Below, one piece after another: positions 31,993-40,607 of a stretch of DNA of 64,000 nucleotides. Every line of letters starts with the position of its first letter. Position 1 is the stretch's first letter. The stretch is taken from the NCBI RefSeq assembly GCF_000686025.1, contig NZ_JMLQ01000002.1:248001-312000 (forward strand), given 5' to 3'. This stretch comes from Rhodococcus sp. UNC23MFCrub1.1. GTDB lineage: Bacteria > Actinomycetota > Actinomycetes > Mycobacteriales > Mycobacteriaceae. Position numbers and translations under genes: made by a program. The notes under the pieces are model-generated. The model was not told the DNA's origin, made no database searches, and saw nothing but the letters and a program-made list of their open reading frames with translations.

Positions 31993-32460
31993 TCATCGGC
32001 TCAGTGCGTACTCCCGCAGCTGCTCCACGACGAACGCGTGATCGTCGCGGTGCGGTAGACCCGAGACGCCCGCGTACCCGACGACTCCGACGCCGTCCAC
32101 CCGCAGCGGCAGCACTCCACCCGCGGCGGCGTGCCTCTCGGCGGGCAGGCGCGACTGCGAATCGAAGTCGCGGCCGGTGGCGGTGAAGAACTCGAGCACG
32201 CCCAGCGAGCTCCGCCCGTACCTCGTGGCGGTGTTGGTCTTGCGGGTCAACCAGTCGTCGCTCTCCGGATACGACCCCGGCAGAGCTGTGTGGAACGCCC
32301 GCTGGTGGCCGTGCACGACGCCGATGACGAGGGGGAGCCGACGCGTCGCCGCGGCCTCGCGCATCCGGCAACCGAGAGCCCAGGCGTCGTCCAGGTCGAA
32401 CGAGGCGAAGCTGACCGCGGTCTCGTCGGCGATCACCGCGGCGAGTTCCGGGGTGCTCAT
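31993..32460 (-). CDS. UPF0303 / HbpS-GlcG-like protein
   Basis: The 155-residue protein belongs to the UPF0303 group of the haem-degrading/HbpS-like fold. Recognisable are FDLDDAWALGCRMREAA, the DDWLTRKTNTATRYGRSSL segment and the C-terminal GGVLPLRVDGVGVVGYAGVSGLPHRDDH. Biochemical function is not established; members are often found in sugar-acid or glycolate catabolic clusters. Its ATG overlaps the upstream aldo/keto reductase stop by four bases, so it is the last gene of the operon that starts at tctC. Confidence 0.85.
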   Translation of the reverse strand: MSTPELAAVIADETAVSFASFDLDDAWALGCRMREAAATRRLPLVIGVVHGHQRAFHTALPGSYPESDDWLTRKTNTATRYGRSSLGVLEFFTATGRDFDSQSRLPAERHAAAGGVLPLRVDGVGVVGYAGVSGLPHRDDHAFVVEQLREYALSR

Positions 32461-33509
32461 GCGGTAGACGAGGCGAGCCAGATGTTCAGACCGCCGTCGA
32501 CGGCGTACTCGTCGATGTCGGCGAGATCCTGATCGCTGAAGGGCGGGCTGTCGAGGGCTGCGACGCTGTCCGCGATCTGCGACGGCCGGGACGCACCGAC
32601 GAGCACCGAGGAGACCTGTCGGCGACGCAGCACCCAGGCCAGCGCCATGTGCGCCAGCGACTGTCCGCGCCGCTCGGCGATGCCGTTCAGTGCCGCGACG
32701 TTGCCGAGGTTCTCCTCCGACAGCATGCCGTCACGCAGGGTCTTGCCCTGAGTCGCGCGGGATCCCTCGGGGATGCCGTCGAGATACTTGGTCGTCAGCA
32801 GACCCTGCGCCAGGGCAGAGAACGCGATGCAGCCGATGCCCTCCGCGTCCAGCACGTCCAGAAGTGACGGAACTCCCTGCTCCACCCAGCGATTGAGCAA
32901 CGAGTACGACGGCTGATGGATGGCCAGCGGCGTGCCGAGATCCCGGAGAAGAGCTGCCATCTCGACGGTCCGCTCCGCGGAGTAGGACGAGATGCCCGCG
33001 TACCGTGCCTTGCCCGAGCGCACCGCGGTGTCGAGTGCACGGGCCGTCTCCTCGAGCGGGGTGTTCGGATCGAACCGGTGGCTGTAGAAGATGTCGACGT
33101 AGTCGAGCCGCAGACTGGTCAGCGAGTGGTCGAGGCTGCCCAGCAGGTACTTCGCACCACCGCCGCGGCCGTACGGTCCGGGGAAGAAGTCGTATCCCGC
33201 TTTCGTGGAGACGACGATCTCATCGCGGAGTGTCGCGAAGTCCTCGGCCAGGATGCGGCCGACGTTCTTCTCCGCGGAGCCCATCGGCGGGCCGTAGCCG
33301 TTCGCGAGGTCGAAGTGGGTGATGCCCAGATCGAATGCGCTGCGGATGATCTCGCGCTGTTTTTGCAGTGGCGTGTCGTCGCCGAAGTTGTGCCACATAC
33401 CGAGTGACACGGCAGGCAGCAGGAGGCCCGAGGTCCCGACGGGCCGGTAGGCCATCGAGTCGTAGCGGGTCGACGCCGGGGTGTAGGCGTCACGGAGCAG
33501 GGAGGGCAT
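32457..33509 (-). CDS. Aldo/keto reductase, YghZ-like (L-glyceraldehyde-3-phosphate reductase type)
   Basis: NADPH-dependent carbonyl reductase of 350 residues with the (beta/alpha)8 fold. The catalytic tetrad can be placed at D67 (THFDLANGYG), Y72, K103 (VSTKAGYDFFPGPYG) and H144 (FYSHRFD). The GPYGRGGGAKYLLGSLDHSLTSLRLDYVDIF stretch is typical of the YghZ/Kv-beta-like branch. In this operon it could reduce a short sugar aldehyde produced by the aldolase encoded just upstream; that is inference. Starts at the ATG at 33509 behind an AGGAG site. Confidence 0.92.
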   Translation of the reverse strand: MPSLLRDAYTPASTRYDSMAYRPVGTSGLLLPAVSLGMWHNFGDDTPLQKQREIIRSAFDLGITHFDLANGYGPPMGSAEKNVGRILAEDFATLRDEIVVSTKAGYDFFPGPYGRGGGAKYLLGSLDHSLTSLRLDYVDIFYSHRFDPNTPLEETARALDTAVRSGKARYAGISSYSAERTVEMAALLRDLGTPLAIHQPSYSLLNRWVEQGVPSLLDVLDAEGIGCIAFSALAQGLLTTKYLDGIPEGSRATQGKTLRDGMLSEENLGNVAALNGIAERRGQSLAHMALAWVLRRRQVSSVLVGASRPSQIADSVAALDSPPFSDQDLADIDEYAVDGGLNIWLASSTA

Positions 33510-33521
33510 GAAGGAGGGCTC

Positions 33522-34133
33522 CTATCGGGTGAGGGAGAGGTCTTTCAGAAGGGCGATCTGGGTGTCGTCCTCGAGGGCGGACCCGACGGCGACGACGTCG
33601 GCGCCGGCGGCGAGATAGTCGGGGGCGTTGCGGGCGTTCATGCCGCCCGTCGCGACGAAGCGCATCGCGGGGAAGGGGCCCTTCATCGCGGCGAACCAGC
33701 CGGCGCCCAGGACGGATGCGGGAAACGCTTTGACCCATCCGAGCCCGAACGCGGCCGCTGCCTGGACGTCGGTCCCGGTGGCGACACCGGGAAGGTGCGG
33801 CATACCGGCGTCGATGCTCGCCCGCGCGACGGCGGGGTCGAAGCCGGGAGCCACCGTGAAGGCGGCACCCGCCTGCTGTGCCGTCCGCACGAGGTCGGGA
33901 GTGACCACCGTCCCCGCCCCGACGGTCATGCCGCGCTCGGCTCCCGCACTCACCACCGCGGCCAGGGCGTCCACCGCGGCGGCGGACTGCACCGGCACCT
34001 CGATGCAGGTGATGCCGGCGTCCCAGCCGCGCTGGGCGAGCGCGACCGACCGCGCGGGGGAGAACCCCCGCAGAATGGCCATCACGGGTCGCGACGAGAA
34101 CGCGTCGTCGAACCAGTCGTTCACGGTCTCCAT
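33522..34133 (-). CDS. KDPG/KHG-type aldolase (Eda family)
   Basis: Class I aldolase that splits a 2-keto-3-deoxy sugar acid phosphate to pyruvate and an aldehyde. The 203-residue protein has the Schiff-base lysine K134 (GWVKAFPAS), catalytic E45 (TCIEVPVQS) and phosphate-site elements LRG near 21-23 and ATGGMNARN. The preceding kinase gene supplies the phosphorylated substrate, so kinase plus aldolase form the KDG-KDPG route or its 6-phospho-galactonate analogue. Its start overlaps the iclR stop by 13 bases. Confidence 0.92.
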   Translation of the reverse strand: METVNDWFDDAFSSRPVMAILRGFSPARSVALAQRGWDAGITCIEVPVQSAAAVDALAAVVSAGAERGMTVGAGTVVTPDLVRTAQQAGAAFTVAPGFDPAVARASIDAGMPHLPGVATGTDVQAAAAFGLGWVKAFPASVLGAGWFAAMKGPFPAMRFVATGGMNARNAPDYLAAGADVVAVGSALEDDTQIALLKDLSLTR

Positions 34134-34864
34134 CCGAGCTCCTTCGACACGTTGTCGGTGACTGCCCGGAGGTCGGGCAGCAGTTTCTGCAGGGCGGCGA
34201 GGTCCGCGCGCCCCTTCAGCGAGGTGATGGACACCGCCGCGACGACGCGATCACTCGCGTCTCGCACGGGCATCGCCACACAGTTGACGTAGTCCTCGTA
34301 CTCGGCGTCGTCCACCGACCAGCCGCGCTCGGCGACGACTCGCAGTTCCTCGTCGAACTGCTGCCGCGAGGTGATGGTGGTGGCCGTGTGTCGCGAGAAG
34401 TCCGCGCCGTCGAGCACGGCATCGACCACCTCGGGGTCCTGGAATGCCAGTACCGCCTTGCTGACGCCGGCCGTGTGAAGGCACACGGGAGCGCCGATCT
34501 GGGAGAACAGCTTGATCATGCCGGGTTGTTCGATCTTGTCGACGTAGATGATGCGGCCGCCGTCCAACTGAGCGAGATGCACTGTGTGCGAGCATTGTTC
34601 ACCCAGTCCGACCAGATACGGGCGAGCGGTGTTCGCGAGGTCGAACTGGTCACGCGCAGCGTGAGCCAGCCCGGCGATGCGGTACCCGACGCCGTACTTC
34701 CCGTCGGCCCGCTTGCGGGTCAGGCCGTGGTCGGTGAGGGTCTGCAGCACCCGCAGTGCCGTCGACCGGTGGATGTCGAGATGCGCCGCGACCTCGCTCT
34801 GGGTCCGCGGCTGGACGGCGACGAACTCCAGGATCTCGACCGCTCGTTCCACGCTCTGCGACAT
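34121..34864 (-). CDS. IclR-family transcriptional regulator
   Basis: The 247-residue protein has an N-terminal winged helix (SVERAVEILEFVAVQPRTQSEVAAHLDIHRSTALRVLQTLTDHGL) and the C-terminal IclR effector domain (YVDKIEQPGMIKLFSQIGAPVCLHTAGVSKAVLAF, YEDYVNCVAMPV). Proteins of this group commonly control sugar-acid catabolism, as KdgR does. It is encoded inside the operon between kinase and aldolase and probably acts on the inverted repeat at 38813-38833. Confidence 0.94.
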   Translation of the reverse strand: MSQSVERAVEILEFVAVQPRTQSEVAAHLDIHRSTALRVLQTLTDHGLTRKRADGKYGVGYRIAGLAHAARDQFDLANTARPYLVGLGEQCSHTVHLAQLDGGRIIYVDKIEQPGMIKLFSQIGAPVCLHTAGVSKAVLAFQDPEVVDAVLDGADFSRHTATTITSRQQFDEELRVVAERGWSVDDAEYEDYVNCVAMPVRDASDRVVAAVSITSLKGRADLAALQKLLPDLRAVTDNVSKELGWRP

Positions 34865-34898
34865 CGTTCACGCTCCTTCGACTGTGGGGCTCGTGCCG

Positions 34899-35798
34899 TC
34901 AGGCATCGAGCGCTGCTGCGGGGACGAAGTCGGTGGTGCTCGACAACGCTCTCGAGGCGAGATCGTGCCCCATGGACAGCCTGCCGTGTGCGTCCTTGCC
35001 TGCACGCAGTCCGGACAGGTATCCCGCCGCGAACGCGTCACCGGCCCCGACCACCTCGACCACCTCGACGGTGTGCGCCGGTACGAAGACGTCGCCCGAC
35101 AGGGTGAACTCCGTGGCACCGACGTCGCTGTCCTTGATCACCACCGTTCCCGACGTTCCGACGAGGGAGGCGATCGACCGGGCGTCCTCGGTGCCCCACA
35201 GGTCGGCAGCCTCGTCGCGGCCGACGAAGACGATGTCGGCGCGTCGGGCCAGATCGAGCAGGATCGGCGCGGCCCGCTCACGCGACCAGACGCCGGGCCG
35301 GTAGTTCACGTCGAACGACAGGATCGTCGACGTGCCGGCGCAGAGGTCGAACAGTCGATCCGTCATTGCCGCACACGTCGGCGACAGCCCCGCGGTGATA
35401 CCGGACGTGTGGACGACGTCGGTCCGATGCAACGGCAGTCCGTCCAGAGTCGCCGGGGACATGCGCGACGCAGCAGAGCCCCGCCGGTAGTAGTGGACGG
35501 TGGTGACACCGTCGTCCGGGTCCTTGAAGTACACGCCGGTGGGCGCGTCCTCGCGGACGGTGACGTGGGAGGTGTCGACGCCGTGGGACGCGATGGCGTC
35601 GACGATGCGACGGCCGAGCGGGTCGGCACCCACCGCGCTGGCCCACGACACCTCGTGTCCCAGTTCGGCCAGGTAGAGAGCGACGGTCGATTCGGCCCCG
35701 CCCATGTGCAGGGTGAACAGATCCGCCGTGTGGAGTGGGGTGGCGTCGACCGGTGCGACGAGCGTCATCGTCTCTCCGATGCAGAGGAACTCAGGCAT
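34899..35798 (-). CDS. kdgK: PfkB-family 2-keto-3-deoxygluconate kinase
   Basis: ATP-dependent sugar kinase of 299 residues, N-terminal ribokinase signature CIGETMTLVAP...HMGGAESTVALYLAELGHEV and the C-terminal PfkB motif VVEVVGAGDAFAAGYLSGL with catalytic base D254. The motif SFDVNYRPGVW is typical of 2-keto-3-deoxygluconate kinases. Its ATG overlaps the tctA stop by 8 bases. Substrate could be KDG or KDGal; the exact epimer cannot be read from sequence. Confidence 0.9.
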   Translation of the reverse strand: MPEFLCIGETMTLVAPVDATPLHTADLFTLHMGGAESTVALYLAELGHEVSWASAVGADPLGRRIVDAIASHGVDTSHVTVREDAPTGVYFKDPDDGVTTVHYYRRGSAASRMSPATLDGLPLHRTDVVHTSGITAGLSPTCAAMTDRLFDLCAGTSTILSFDVNYRPGVWSRERAAPILLDLARRADIVFVGRDEAADLWGTEDARSIASLVGTSGTVVIKDSDVGATEFTLSGDVFVPAHTVEVVEVVGAGDAFAAGYLSGLRAGKDAHGRLSMGHDLASRALSSTTDFVPAAALDA

Positions 35799-37296
35799 CG
35801 ACGCTCTCCTTCGGGGCGCGGGTGCGACTCTTCTTCAGGCCGGCACGCAGGTACGGGCCGACGACGGCCAGCGCGCTCAGCATGAGCAGACCGACGGCGA
35901 TACCGCTGGTGTAGATGCTCGCGGCGCCGTCGATGAGGAACGCCCGACGGATGTTGCTCTCGGCCAGCGGACCCAGGATCAAGCCCAGGACGAGCGGACC
36001 TGCCGGAAAACCGTTGCGTCGCAACACCAGTCCGAGTAGCCCGAAGACGAGCATGAGTCCGACGTCGAATGCGCTGTTCTGCACCGCGTAGGTCCCGACC
36101 ATGCAGAAGGTGATGATGACGGCCCACAGGTACTGCTGCGGGAGGTCGAGCAGCTTCACCACGCCGCGCATCCGGACGAGTGCGAGAGCGAGTGCACCGA
36201 ACGTCGCGAGCAGCATGATCGCCGCGAGGCTGTAGACCAGGTCGGGGGAGTCGACGAACAGGGCCGGGCCCGGCTGCAGGCCCCAGATGACCATCGACCC
36301 GATCATGACCGCCATCACCGCGTCGCCTGGAACACCCAGTGCCAGTGTGGTGGTGACCGATCCGCCCATGGTGGCCGTGCTGGCGGTGTCCGCGGCCGCC
36401 AGGCCCTCGAGTGAGCCCTTCCCGAACTTCTCGGGATGCTTGGACGCCCGCCGAGCCTGGTCCCACGAGACGATTCCGGCGATGTCGCCGCCCGCCGCGG
36501 GGACCACACCGACCACCGACCCGACGCCGGATCCGATGAGTGCCGGCTTGAGAAGCTCACGGCGCTCCGCCTTGGTCGGCCACCACTTTCCGAGCTGTGT
36601 GATCGGTGCGGGGAGTAGACCGGGGCGGCGGCAGATCATCTGATTGAACACCTCGGCGATGCCGAACAAGCCGACGATCGCCGCGATGAAAGGTATGCCG
36701 GAGCTCAGTTCGTTCAGTCCGAAGGTGAAGCGGCCGTCGCCGGTGATGGGATCGCGGCCGATGGCCCCGAGTCCGAGGCCGAGGATGCCGGCGAACAGAC
36801 CCTTCACGACGCGCCCACCCGAGACGCCGATCATCATCGTCATGCCGAACACCACGAGGGCGAACATCTCGGCCGGCCCGAACCGGAGTGCCACACTCGC
36901 GATGGGTTGTGCGGCGAAGACGAGGATGCAGATGCCCACCACGGATCCGATGGCGGACACGAGCGCCGAGCTCGTCAGTGCGATCCCGGCCCGCCCCTGC
37001 TTGGCCATCGGGAACCCGTCGAAGGTGGTGGCGATCGACGCCGGGGTGCCGGGCGTGTTGATGAGGATGGACGGCACCCGATCGCCGAACTGGGCGGCGA
37101 CGTAGATCGACAGGAGGACCGAGAGGCCCTGCAGCGGTTCGAGAGTGAGCGTGAAGCCGGCCGCGAGTGCGACTGCCATCGCCGCGGTGATGCCCGGCAC
37201 GGCACCGACGAGTGTGCCGAGCAGGATGCCGATGAGAAGGCACAGCCCGATGCTGGGGTCGAGGAGGGCGCTCAGTCCCTCGCTGACGGCGCTCAC
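35791..37296 (-). CDS. tctA: Tripartite tricarboxylate transporter large permease TctA
   Basis: The 501-residue membrane protein with about 12 helices carries the signature repeats GTLVGAVPGITAAMAVALAAGFT and VGVVPAAGGDIAGIVSWDQARRASK, and the INTPGTPASIATTFDGFPMAKQG loop. TctABC systems take up carboxylates using a periplasmic-type binding protein. Here the substrate is probably an aldonate, uronate or other sugar acid, given the adjacent KDG enzymes. The GTG start overlaps the tctB stop by four bases (GTGA). Confidence 0.94.
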   Translation of the reverse strand: MSAVSEGLSALLDPSIGLCLLIGILLGTLVGAVPGITAAMAVALAAGFTLTLEPLQGLSVLLSIYVAAQFGDRVPSILINTPGTPASIATTFDGFPMAKQGRAGIALTSSALVSAIGSVVGICILVFAAQPIASVALRFGPAEMFALVVFGMTMMIGVSGGRVVKGLFAGILGLGLGAIGRDPITGDGRFTFGLNELSSGIPFIAAIVGLFGIAEVFNQMICRRPGLLPAPITQLGKWWPTKAERRELLKPALIGSGVGSVVGVVPAAGGDIAGIVSWDQARRASKHPEKFGKGSLEGLAAADTASTATMGGSVTTTLALGVPGDAVMAVMIGSMVIWGLQPGPALFVDSPDLVYSLAAIMLLATFGALALALVRMRGVVKLLDLPQQYLWAVIITFCMVGTYAVQNSAFDVGLMLVFGLLGLVLRRNGFPAGPLVLGLILGPLAESNIRRAFLIDGAASIYTSGIAVGLLMLSALAVVGPYLRAGLKKSRTRAPKESVDA

Positions 37297-37802
37297 AGCG
37301 GCACCTGCAGGAGCATGCCGAAGATCACCCAGAGAACCGCCGTGGTGACCACCGGGAACACGAGGAGCGCCTTGATTCCTCGGCCGCCGAAGATCGCGAC
37401 GAGCGCGGCGAGCAGCACCACGGTGACGACCCGGAAGTCGAGGTACTGCCAGGCGGTGCCGTAGACGACGATGACCAGCAGCGTCGCGGTGAGGGCGACA
37501 CCGCCCGATCGGGTCATCGCGGCCTCGTCGGAGACGATGCGTCCCGTGAAGGCCTGCACGACGAGGACGAGTCCTGCGATCACCATCGAGATCGCGAGCG
37601 CGGTGGGCCACCAGCGCGGACCGAAGGCCTGCCCCTCGCGGGCGAGATCGATGTTCCGTGCGGCGACGAACAGGGCGCCGCCGACGAGGGCCACGACGAC
37701 GCCGATGACCGCTTCGTAGGTGCGGCTCGTGTGCCGCACGTCCTCCTCGGAGGAGTCGCCCGGGATCGTCACGGACGAATCCGTCAGGTCGTGCGTCGTC
37801 AT
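37293..37802 (-). CDS. tctB: Tripartite tricarboxylate transporter small permease TctB
   Basis: The 169-residue protein has four hydrophobic helices (VIGVVVALVGGALFVAARNI, ALAISMVIAGLVLVVQAF, GVALTATLLVIVVYGTAW, VVTVVLLAALVAIFGG...) and the FGPRWWPTALA turn typical of TctB. It forms the membrane complex with TctA. ATG at 37802 overlaps the tctC stop by four bases (ATGA). Confidence 0.9.
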   Translation of the reverse strand: MTTHDLTDSSVTIPGDSSEEDVRHTSRTYEAVIGVVVALVGGALFVAARNIDLAREGQAFGPRWWPTALAISMVIAGLVLVVQAFTGRIVSDEAAMTRSGGVALTATLLVIVVYGTAWQYLDFRVVTVVLLAALVAIFGGRGIKALLVFPVVTTAVLWVIFGMLLQVPL

Positions 37803-38791
37803 TCCTGTGCCGCCAGATCCGCGAATCGATCCGACTCGGATCCGACGAAGGTGGTGGTCTCGTCCGCGGAGCGGTACAGCGGCAGGTTGCCGCCGGACTC
37901 GATCAGATCGATGTACTCGTCTGTCGCGGAGGCGCTTTCGATGGCGTCCTCGATGCGGGTGGCCACGCCGTCGGGCAGGCCGGTCGGCGCCGCGATGACG
38001 GCCCAACTGCCGATCACCACGTCCTGACCGAGCTCGGTGGCGGTGGGGACTCCCGGCAGCGCGGGGGCGGGCTCCTCGGTGAAGACGGCGAGAACGCGGA
38101 GTCGCCCGTCGGCATGAGCGGGTGCCGTCTCTCCGATCCCGGCGACGACGGCATCGACCTGGGAGCCCACGGCCGCGGTGACCGCGGGTGCGCCGCCGTC
38201 GAAGGGGACTCCCGTGAACTCGACACCGGCGACCCTGCCGAGTTCGACGGCGCCTGCTTCCCAGATGCTTCCGGGTCCGGCGTTCGACACGGTGATGCCG
38301 CCCGGATCGGCCTGTGCGGCGGCGAGGAGGTCGTCGAGAGTCTGATACGGGCTGTTCGCCGGCACTGCGATGGTGCCGGGCTGGGAGTTGACCTGTCCGA
38401 GGAAGTCGTAGGACGCCGGATCGATCGAGTAGCCCTGATGACCGAGCAGGCTCACCTCGACCGGGAGAACACCGATGGTGTATCCGTCGGGATCCTGATC
38501 GGCGAGGTACTGCATGCCGATGGATCCTGCTCCGCCCGGTCGGTTCTCGACGATCACACTGACACCGAGGGATTCCTCCATCTGCCGGCCCAGTGTGCGC
38601 GCGGTGAGGTCGGTCGCGCCGCCCGCTGCGGTCGGCGTCAGCAGGGTGATGTTGCCGGTGGGGAAGTCCTCGCCGGACTCGGCGCCGCCGGACGATCGAT
38701 CCGCGCAGCCCGCCGCGACGCCGGCGATCAGGGTCGCTGCTGCCACGACGCCGAGCGCCCGGTGCGAGGAACGAGAGGGTGAGATGCGCAC
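37799..38791 (-). CDS. tctC: Tripartite tricarboxylate transporter substrate-binding lipoprotein TctC
   Basis: The 330-residue extracytoplasmic binding protein starts at GTG 38791, behind TGGAGG. The signal peptide ends in the lipobox GVAAGC with lipid-modified C29. Typical of the Bug/TctC fold are ITLLTPTAAGGATDLTARTLGRQMEE, VIVENRPGGAGSIGMQYLA and VAAPTGLPDGVATRIEDAIESA. It captures an organic anion and hands it to TctAB. First gene of the eight-gene operon; the palindromic operator is 22 bases upstream. Confidence 0.93.
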   Translation of the reverse strand: MRISPSRSSHRALGVVAAATLIAGVAAGCADRSSGGAESGEDFPTGNITLLTPTAAGGATDLTARTLGRQMEESLGVSVIVENRPGGAGSIGMQYLADQDPDGYTIGVLPVEVSLLGHQGYSIDPASYDFLGQVNSQPGTIAVPANSPYQTLDDLLAAAQADPGGITVSNAGPGSIWEAGAVELGRVAGVEFTGVPFDGGAPAVTAAVGSQVDAVVAGIGETAPAHADGRLRVLAVFTEEPAPALPGVPTATELGQDVVIGSWAVIAAPTGLPDGVATRIEDAIESASATDEYIDLIESGGNLPLYRSADETTTFVGSESDRFADLAAQE

Positions 38792-38812
38792 GCATGCCTC
38801 CAGGATGGGATT

Positions 38813-38833
38813 GTGTTGCACTGTCTGCAACAC
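38813..38833. promoter_or_regulatory. Probable IclR operator upstream of tctC
   Basis: Perfect inverted repeat GTGTTGCA / TGCAACAC with a 5-base spacer. A second palindrome GAGTGCACTC lies at 38843-38852. Both are in the promoter region of the tct-kdgK-iclR-eda operon, which encodes its own IclR protein. Confidence 0.65.
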
Positions 38834-38948
38834 GGTTGCTGAGAGTGCACTCACCATAACCCATATGTGAGCCAGTGCATACCAATTGTCCGTTTGTGAT
38901 CGAGGCGTCGTCGACGCGGCGGTACCCGCGCGGCGGGCACGACGAGTG

Positions 38949-39046
38949 CACCCCTTCCGTCGAGCCGGAAGGGGTGTGTGGCGCCGAAACCTGTGCGCGC
39001 AGTGGCAATGGGGCACTGCGCACCGGTTCCGCGACGTGCACACCCC
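38949..39046. repeat. Large intergenic palindromic element, copy 2 (two nested hairpins)
   Basis: Hairpin A at 38949-38976 has 11-bp arms CACCCCTTCCG / CGGAAGGGGTG. Hairpin B at 38971-39046 has outer arms GGGGTGTG / CACACCCC and inner arms GCGCAGTG / CACTGCGC. Between them are GCGCCGAAACC and GGTTCCGCG, the same half-element as in copy 1 but in the opposite arrangement. It occupies the gap between the tct promoter and the molybdo-oxidoreductase stop. Confidence 0.65.
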
Positions 39047-39097
39047 CTGCAGTCGGCGGAGGGGCGCGCGTACCGCGGAAGCCCGCGCAGATGCGAC

Positions 39098-40603
39098 CTA
39101 CTGCACCGTCACGGGCATGCTCGCGTACCCGCTCGCACCGTCGGGAACGGTGTCGACGCGCACGTCCGTCTGCACCTCACCGGTGCCGTCGGTGGCCCGA
39201 GCCTCGATGCGGTGCTGGCCGGAAGTGGCGGTCCAGGCGTACGACCATTGGCGCCAGGTGTCGCGCGAGTACTCGTCGGAGAGGGTGGTCTCGGTCCAGG
39301 GGCCGTCGTCGACGCGGACCTCGACACGGGAGATGCCTCGATGCTGGGCCCACGCGACGCCGGCGATCATCACCGTGCCCGCCTGGACGTCCTTGCTGCC
39401 GACGGGGGTGTCGATACGGCAGGCTGTCTTGATCGGTCCGCGCTCGGACCATCCGCGGTCGGTCCAGTACGCGCGAGCCTGGCTGAACTTGGTCACCTCG
39501 AGGTCGGTGACCCACTTGGTCGCCGAGACGTAGCCGTACAGGCCGGGGACGACGAGGCGCGCCGGATAGCCGTGCTCGATCGGCAGCGGCTCCCCGTTCA
39601 TGGCGACGGCGAGCATGGCGTCGCGCCCGTCCATGAGGACGTCCAGCGGGGTGCCGGCCGTGAAGTCGTCGTGCGACGAGGACAGCACCATGTCGGCCGA
39701 TGCCTGCGGACGTGCTTCCGCCAGAATGTCTTTCAGGGCGTAGCCGGTCCACGTGGCGTTGCCGACGAGGTCGCCGCCGATGGGGTTGGACACGCAGGTG
39801 AGCGTCACCATCCGTTCGATGGACACACGCTGTTCGAGATCGGCCAGCGTCAGCGTCATCTCGTTGTCCACCATGCCGTGGATGCGCAGACTCCAGTCCT
39901 GCGAGTTCACCCGCGGCACCACGAGAGCGGTGTCGATCCGGTAGAACTCGGCGTTCGACGTGACGTACGGGGACAGGCCGGGCAGCCGGAGATCCGCGGC
40001 GGCGGGCACGGGCGGCGCCGGGCTGTCGGGCACCGGGACGGTGAAGGCGTTGCGGTCCTGCGTGACCGCCCGCGTGGAGGCGCCGAGCACCCGTCCCGCG
40101 GCGCCGGTCGCGACGGCCGCGGCAGCGCTGATCCCGGCGAGCATCACGAAGCGTCGACGGGAGAACCCCTCCGACGCGTCCGGGTCCGCGCGCTCGACGA
40201 GCGACCGTAGGACGAGGACGCCGACCGCGACGCCGACGACGGTGGGGAGCGCTGCGATCGATCCACTGCCGGAGCGCGAGATCGCCGCCAGGACCCCGAG
40301 TACGCCGAGAACCACGAACAGTGCCGATCCGATGGGTCGCCGAGCACGTTCGAGGATGCCTGCTCCGGCGGCGAGGAGGGCGATGACGACACCCATACCG
40401 ATGAAGAGGGCGAGCTTGTCGGAGGTGCCGAACGTGTCGATGGCCCACTCGCGGACGCCTGCGGGGGTGTTGTCCACCGCGGCCGACCCCACAGCGACGA
40501 TCGGTGACGAGTCCGGGCCGACCACGGCGGCGAGGAGTTCACCGACACCGAGCACGAGGGCGGCCGAGAGGATTCCGGACAGGGCCCTGCGCATCACGTT
40601 CAC
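39098..40603 (-). CDS. Membrane-anchored molybdopterin-dependent oxidoreductase (sulfite-oxidase fold), paralogue 1
   Basis: The 501-residue protein has about four N-terminal helices (residues 5-135), then FSRRRFVMLAG near residue 147, a twin-arginine-like motif followed by another hydrophobic stretch. A sulfite-oxidase/YedY-type molybdopterin domain follows, with the Mo-ligand cysteine C270 in VTLTCVSNPIGG, then the C-terminal Mo-co dimerisation domain (ISRVEVRVDDGPW...WRQWSYAWTATSGQHRI). The catalytic domain should lie outside the membrane; substrate unknown. GTG at 40603 (ATG at 40594 possible), four bases after the FAD lactone oxidase stop. Confidence 0.88.
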   Translation of the reverse strand: MNVMRRALSGILSAALVLGVGELLAAVVGPDSSPIVAVGSAAVDNTPAGVREWAIDTFGTSDKLALFIGMGVVIALLAAGAGILERARRPIGSALFVVLGVLGVLAAISRSGSGSIAALPTVVGVAVGVLVLRSLVERADPDASEGFSRRRFVMLAGISAAAAVATGAAGRVLGASTRAVTQDRNAFTVPVPDSPAPPVPAAADLRLPGLSPYVTSNAEFYRIDTALVVPRVNSQDWSLRIHGMVDNEMTLTLADLEQRVSIERMVTLTCVSNPIGGDLVGNATWTGYALKDILAEARPQASADMVLSSSHDDFTAGTPLDVLMDGRDAMLAVAMNGEPLPIEHGYPARLVVPGLYGYVSATKWVTDLEVTKFSQARAYWTDRGWSERGPIKTACRIDTPVGSKDVQAGTVMIAGVAWAQHRGISRVEVRVDDGPWTETTLSDEYSRDTWRQWSYAWTATSGQHRIEARATDGTGEVQTDVRVDTVPDGASGYASMPVTVQ

Positions 40604-40607
40604 TGTG

